Shown here: positions 5,892-7,997 of the stretch, one piece after another | How positions within the stretch are numbered: the stretch's first letter is position 1 | Layout of the letters: every line of letters begins with the position of its first letter | Assembly: GCA_003567495.1 (NCBI GenBank) | Contig: PWZK01000042.1 | Span: 1-7,997, forward strand | Reading direction: 5' to 3' | DNA from: Candidatus Brocadiaceae bacterium | GTDB lineage: Bacteria > Planctomycetota > Brocadiia > SM23-32 | Length of the DNA: 7,997 nucleotides | The notes under the pieces: model-generated | Databases searched by the model: none | The model's input: only the letters and a program-made list of their open reading frames with translations | Told to the model about the DNA's origin: nothing | Program-made: the position numbers and the translations under genes

Positions 5892-7400
5892 TTATGGGAC
5901 GTACAGCACGTAGGGGCCTATTTCACGGTGCAGTCTGCCGTATTTTTTTGCGGCGGCGATCACTTGCGGCGGGAAATCCGATCCTCCCGGGCCCTCCGGT
6001 CCCGCCTGCCGCAATATAATAAGTGCAAAATAGCCGTCGGCTATGTGCCGGGCAAGTATATCGCCGTCTATCCGGCCCGCCCGCACGAGCTTGCCGTATT
6101 GAAACGGCTGAATTGTAATCTCGCGTCCGGCAGAAAGCACGTAGCCGGGATCGTCGGCGAGCACAGGCCCGTCGGCTACGGCTATCTCGCCCGAAAGGGC
6201 GCGTCCGATCACCTCATCACTCTTCCCCGGCGTCAACGCGGAGTGATAGGCAGGCACCTCCTGTCCGTAAGTGGCGGTGAAGACGGGTCGCGGAGCGACC
6301 GGCAGATACAACGCCAGTTGGGCTGCCAGACACCATATCAGAATTGGGGCATGTTCGCCTCTCAGGGCCCTGGCCGAGAGCGGCGCCGCCATGATCACGC
6401 CGGCTGCGAGGGGGCCGATAAAATAATGCGCATCAGCACCGATCTTGGCCGTGCTGATAAGCAAAAGCGTCGTAAAAAGAGCAAACCACCACCTCGCCGT
6501 TTTTTGTTTGACGGCAAACAACCCAAACAGCAGGGCAAAAAATGCGAACGGGTGACGCATCGCACCCATCAGGATTATCCTTACCATATGGGTTAAAGAA
6601 AAACCGATGCGGTTCATCGCTCCGAAATGATCCGGCAACGCCTCTTGGCCCGTGGCCGCCACCCAAACGGCGGTTGCAAGTATCGGCAGCCCAAGGCCCA
6701 GGGCGAACGCGACGGCGCGCGAACGTCGGCGTCCGGCACAGGCCACCAGTCCTGTAAGTGCGGCCGCAACAAATATCGGTTTGAAAAGTATGGCAAGTGA
6801 AGACGCCACGCCGGCCAGGAACCAATATGCCGGAAACGCTTCCCCTGAAACCGAGTTGTCCCCGAAACTGCATCCCCGCTCCCGGTGCATGCCCTTTTCA
6901 ATCAGCACCAAAGAAGCAAGCGAGGCCGCGAGTGCCGTCATGTCCACCCGTGCCATTGCCGCGTAGCGCCAGGTAAGCGGCGTTGCGGCAAAAAGCATGG
7001 TGACGCAGGCGGCCCCCACACGCGACAAATCATATCTGCAGAGCCTGTACAGGCAGGCCAGAGAAAACACGTAGCCCGCGAGCGAGATCATTCGCCCGGC
7101 GGTGAAAGACCCTTCCGAGAACCCGCTAAGAGGTGCCGCTACCCAGAACCACAGCGGCCCGTAAGGGTTATGAAGCCACGGGATATCGGTCTCCGCCATG
7201 GAAGGGTACAGCTGCATGCCCCGGCGCAGGCGCTGCGCCCAGTTCACCATCACCCCTTCGCCGTATTCGATGGGGTAAGGGAACGGCAGGGTCACTGCGA
7301 AATGCCTGAAAAGTGCAGCCAGCAGCAGCAGCGTCAGGCCGGCAACAACCACCCCCGGGATAATCCGGGCCGGCCCTCTGTTTTCCTCTGAAATTTTCAC
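5892..7400 (-). CDS. GT-C fold integral membrane glycosyltransferase (ArnT/GT39-like)
   Basis: Predicted to move a sugar from a lipid-phosphate carrier to an envelope acceptor on the outer face of the inner membrane. After a first membrane helix at about 13-31, the first outer loop contains YPIEYGEG at 42-49, whose acidic residues sit where GT-C enzymes keep their catalytic Asp/Glu, followed by NPYGPLWFW at 78-86. ARVDM at 150-154 and GADAHYF at 321-327 resemble other conserved loops. About nine to eleven hydrophobic helices extend to about residue 370; the last 130 residues form a soluble domain. At 502 residues it matches the usual family size. The start is GTG at 7400, preceded by a GGGGAGGG purine run and overlapping the upstream stop by 4 bp (GTGA), so translation is coupled to the neighbouring gene. 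Donor and acceptor are unknown; family membership is judged from motifs and topology only. Confidence 0.8.
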   Translation of the reverse strand: MKISEENRGPARIIPGVVVAGLTLLLLAALFRHFAVTLPFPYPIEYGEGVMVNWAQRLRRGMQLYPSMAETDIPWLHNPYGPLWFWVAAPLSGFSEGSFTAGRMISLAGYVFSLACLYRLCRYDLSRVGAACVTMLFAATPLTWRYAAMARVDMTALAASLASLVLIEKGMHRERGCSFGDNSVSGEAFPAYWFLAGVASSLAILFKPIFVAAALTGLVACAGRRRSRAVAFALGLGLPILATAVWVAATGQEALPDHFGAMNRIGFSLTHMVRIILMGAMRHPFAFFALLFGLFAVKQKTARWWFALFTTLLLISTAKIGADAHYFIGPLAAGVIMAAPLSARALRGEHAPILIWCLAAQLALYLPVAPRPVFTATYGQEVPAYHSALTPGKSDEVIGRALSGEIAVADGPVLADDPGYVLSAGREITIQPFQYGKLVRAGRIDGDILARHIADGYFALIILRQAGPEGPGGSDFPPQVIAAAKKYGRLHREIGPYVLYVP

Positions 7401-7997
7401 GGCAACCCTCCCCGTCTGTAATCGCGTTCGATGCGAAAGTCACGCACCAGCGTGTCTGTGCTTACCCTGTGTTTGCCTTCGCGCAGCAGGATGCTCTTTC
7501 CATTTTCCAGCCTCCTTGAATTGAGCGATACGTCTCCGCCTCTCCAGGCAATTCGCCAGTACCCGTCCGCAGGAACCTTTAGCTTCAGGCCGGTTGATGG
7601 CATTATCCGGTCCCGATGCATCCCGGCTACATAAACCATGTCAAAATCGGTCAGCGGCCCGTGGTGTCTCTCACCGGTCGGCAGATAGTGTTCCTGGATA
7701 AAGACCGTGATTTGTTCAGGCATGTTATCCACCCTGTAGTCATGGATTACCGGAGGAAGCCCGCTCTCTTTCAGTCCGATGATAACATCTTCGGCATATT
7801 TGTCCTGATCTATCATCATAAGTATTTCTTCGTGCATGCATGCATGGTATCCGATATGCGGACGCCAAAACATAAGCTTCCGGCCGTCAAAAACAGGGCC
7901 TTCGGGCGCGTATTCAGCTATGGCGGCCATCAGAGCGAGGTCCTGTCGGTTGTCTGGTGAGAGGTGCTCCGGCAGGGTATGCAGAGATGCTGCGCCA
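7397..7997 (-). CDS. C-terminal part of a probable GT-C glycosyltransferase-like protein (partial)
   Basis: The reading frame stays open to the right edge of the window: 22 sense codons precede the internal Met at 7930, so this is the 3' end of a longer gene rather than a 177-residue protein. The visible region is soluble. LMAAIAEYAPEGPVFDG, followed by FWRPHIGY and a histidine-rich HACMHEEIL, resembles from memory the periplasmic C-terminal domain of bacterial GT39/ArnT-like membrane glycosyltransferases, as does FIQEHYLPTGERHHGPL further on. The last roughly 75 residues (KLKVPADGYWRIAW onward) look beta-rich and may be an extra small domain. The stop overlaps the GTG start of the next glycosyltransferase gene. 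If correct, two related membrane enzymes are made from one transcript. The membrane part needed to prove this lies outside the window. Confidence 0.65.
   Translation of the reverse strand, partial: GAASLHTLPEHLSPDNRQDLALMAAIAEYAPEGPVFDGRKLMFWRPHIGYHACMHEEILMMIDQDKYAEDVIIGLKESGLPPVIHDYRVDNMPEQITVFIQEHYLPTGERHHGPLTDFDMVYVAGMHRDRIMPSTGLKLKVPADGYWRIAWRGGDVSLNSRRLENGKSILLREGKHRVSTDTLVRDFRIERDYRRGGLP

Noticed and set aside
5859..6596. Plus-strand ORF of 245 codons opposite the glycosyltransferase gene
   Set aside because: Arg/Gly/Pro-rich shadow without domains; the minus strand encodes a coherent membrane protein across the same bases.
7833..7846. TGCATGCATGCATG run resembling the dyad at 5690-5705
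   Set aside because: It lies inside the coding sequence for a His-Ala-Cys-Met-His stretch of the partial glycosyltransferase and is best explained by codon content.

Overview
This 8-kb window carries seven protein-coding genes, one of them cut off by the right edge, in two blocks that point toward each other. I see no tRNA, rRNA, CRISPR array, insertion sequence or phage gene. Base composition looks moderate, with GC-rich coding sequence and AT-richer spacers. A transmembrane Hanks-type kinase, a membrane-anchored FHA protein, a Tat-exported aldo/keto reductase and large GT-C membrane glycosyltransferases suggest a Gram-negative-type environmental bacterium with complex signalling. The PVC group (Planctomycetota and relatives) or a similar candidate phylum is possible, but this is a weak inference from gene types, not a marker-based placement.

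Left block, plus strand (1-4433): an RluA-family 23S-type pseudouridine synthase overlaps by 4 bp (ATGA) with an FHA-domain membrane protein. A DUF4438-type protein of unknown function follows 42 nt later behind a strong ribosome binding site. A 171-nt spacer then holds a short candidate mini-ORF, a small hexamer repeat and a perfect 14-bp inverted repeat. After it comes a serine/threonine protein kinase with one transmembrane helix. The FHA protein and the kinase have matching layouts: a cytoplasmic signalling domain, one membrane helix, then a helical outer domain of about 110-125 residues. They may form one phospho-signalling module with the DUF4438 protein lying between them.

Middle (4434-4698): a convergent spacer contains nested inverted repeats and a G-U-rich possible RNA stem. 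It may be an interspersed palindromic element, a terminator or an unrecognised structured RNA.

Right block, minus strand (4699-7997): a Tat-signal aldo/keto reductase is preceded by a strong ribosome binding site and a perfect 16-bp dyad that looks like an operator. Upstream of it, two genes overlap by 4 bp (GTGA). One is a complete GT-C (ArnT/GT39-like) integral membrane glycosyltransferase. The other is the C-terminal soluble domain of what is probably a second such enzyme, open to the window edge. They probably act together in lipid-linked sugar transfer at the cell envelope.

Most of the window is ordinary chromosomal content. The parts most worth following up are the FHA/DUF4438/kinase neighbourhood and the two structured spacers.
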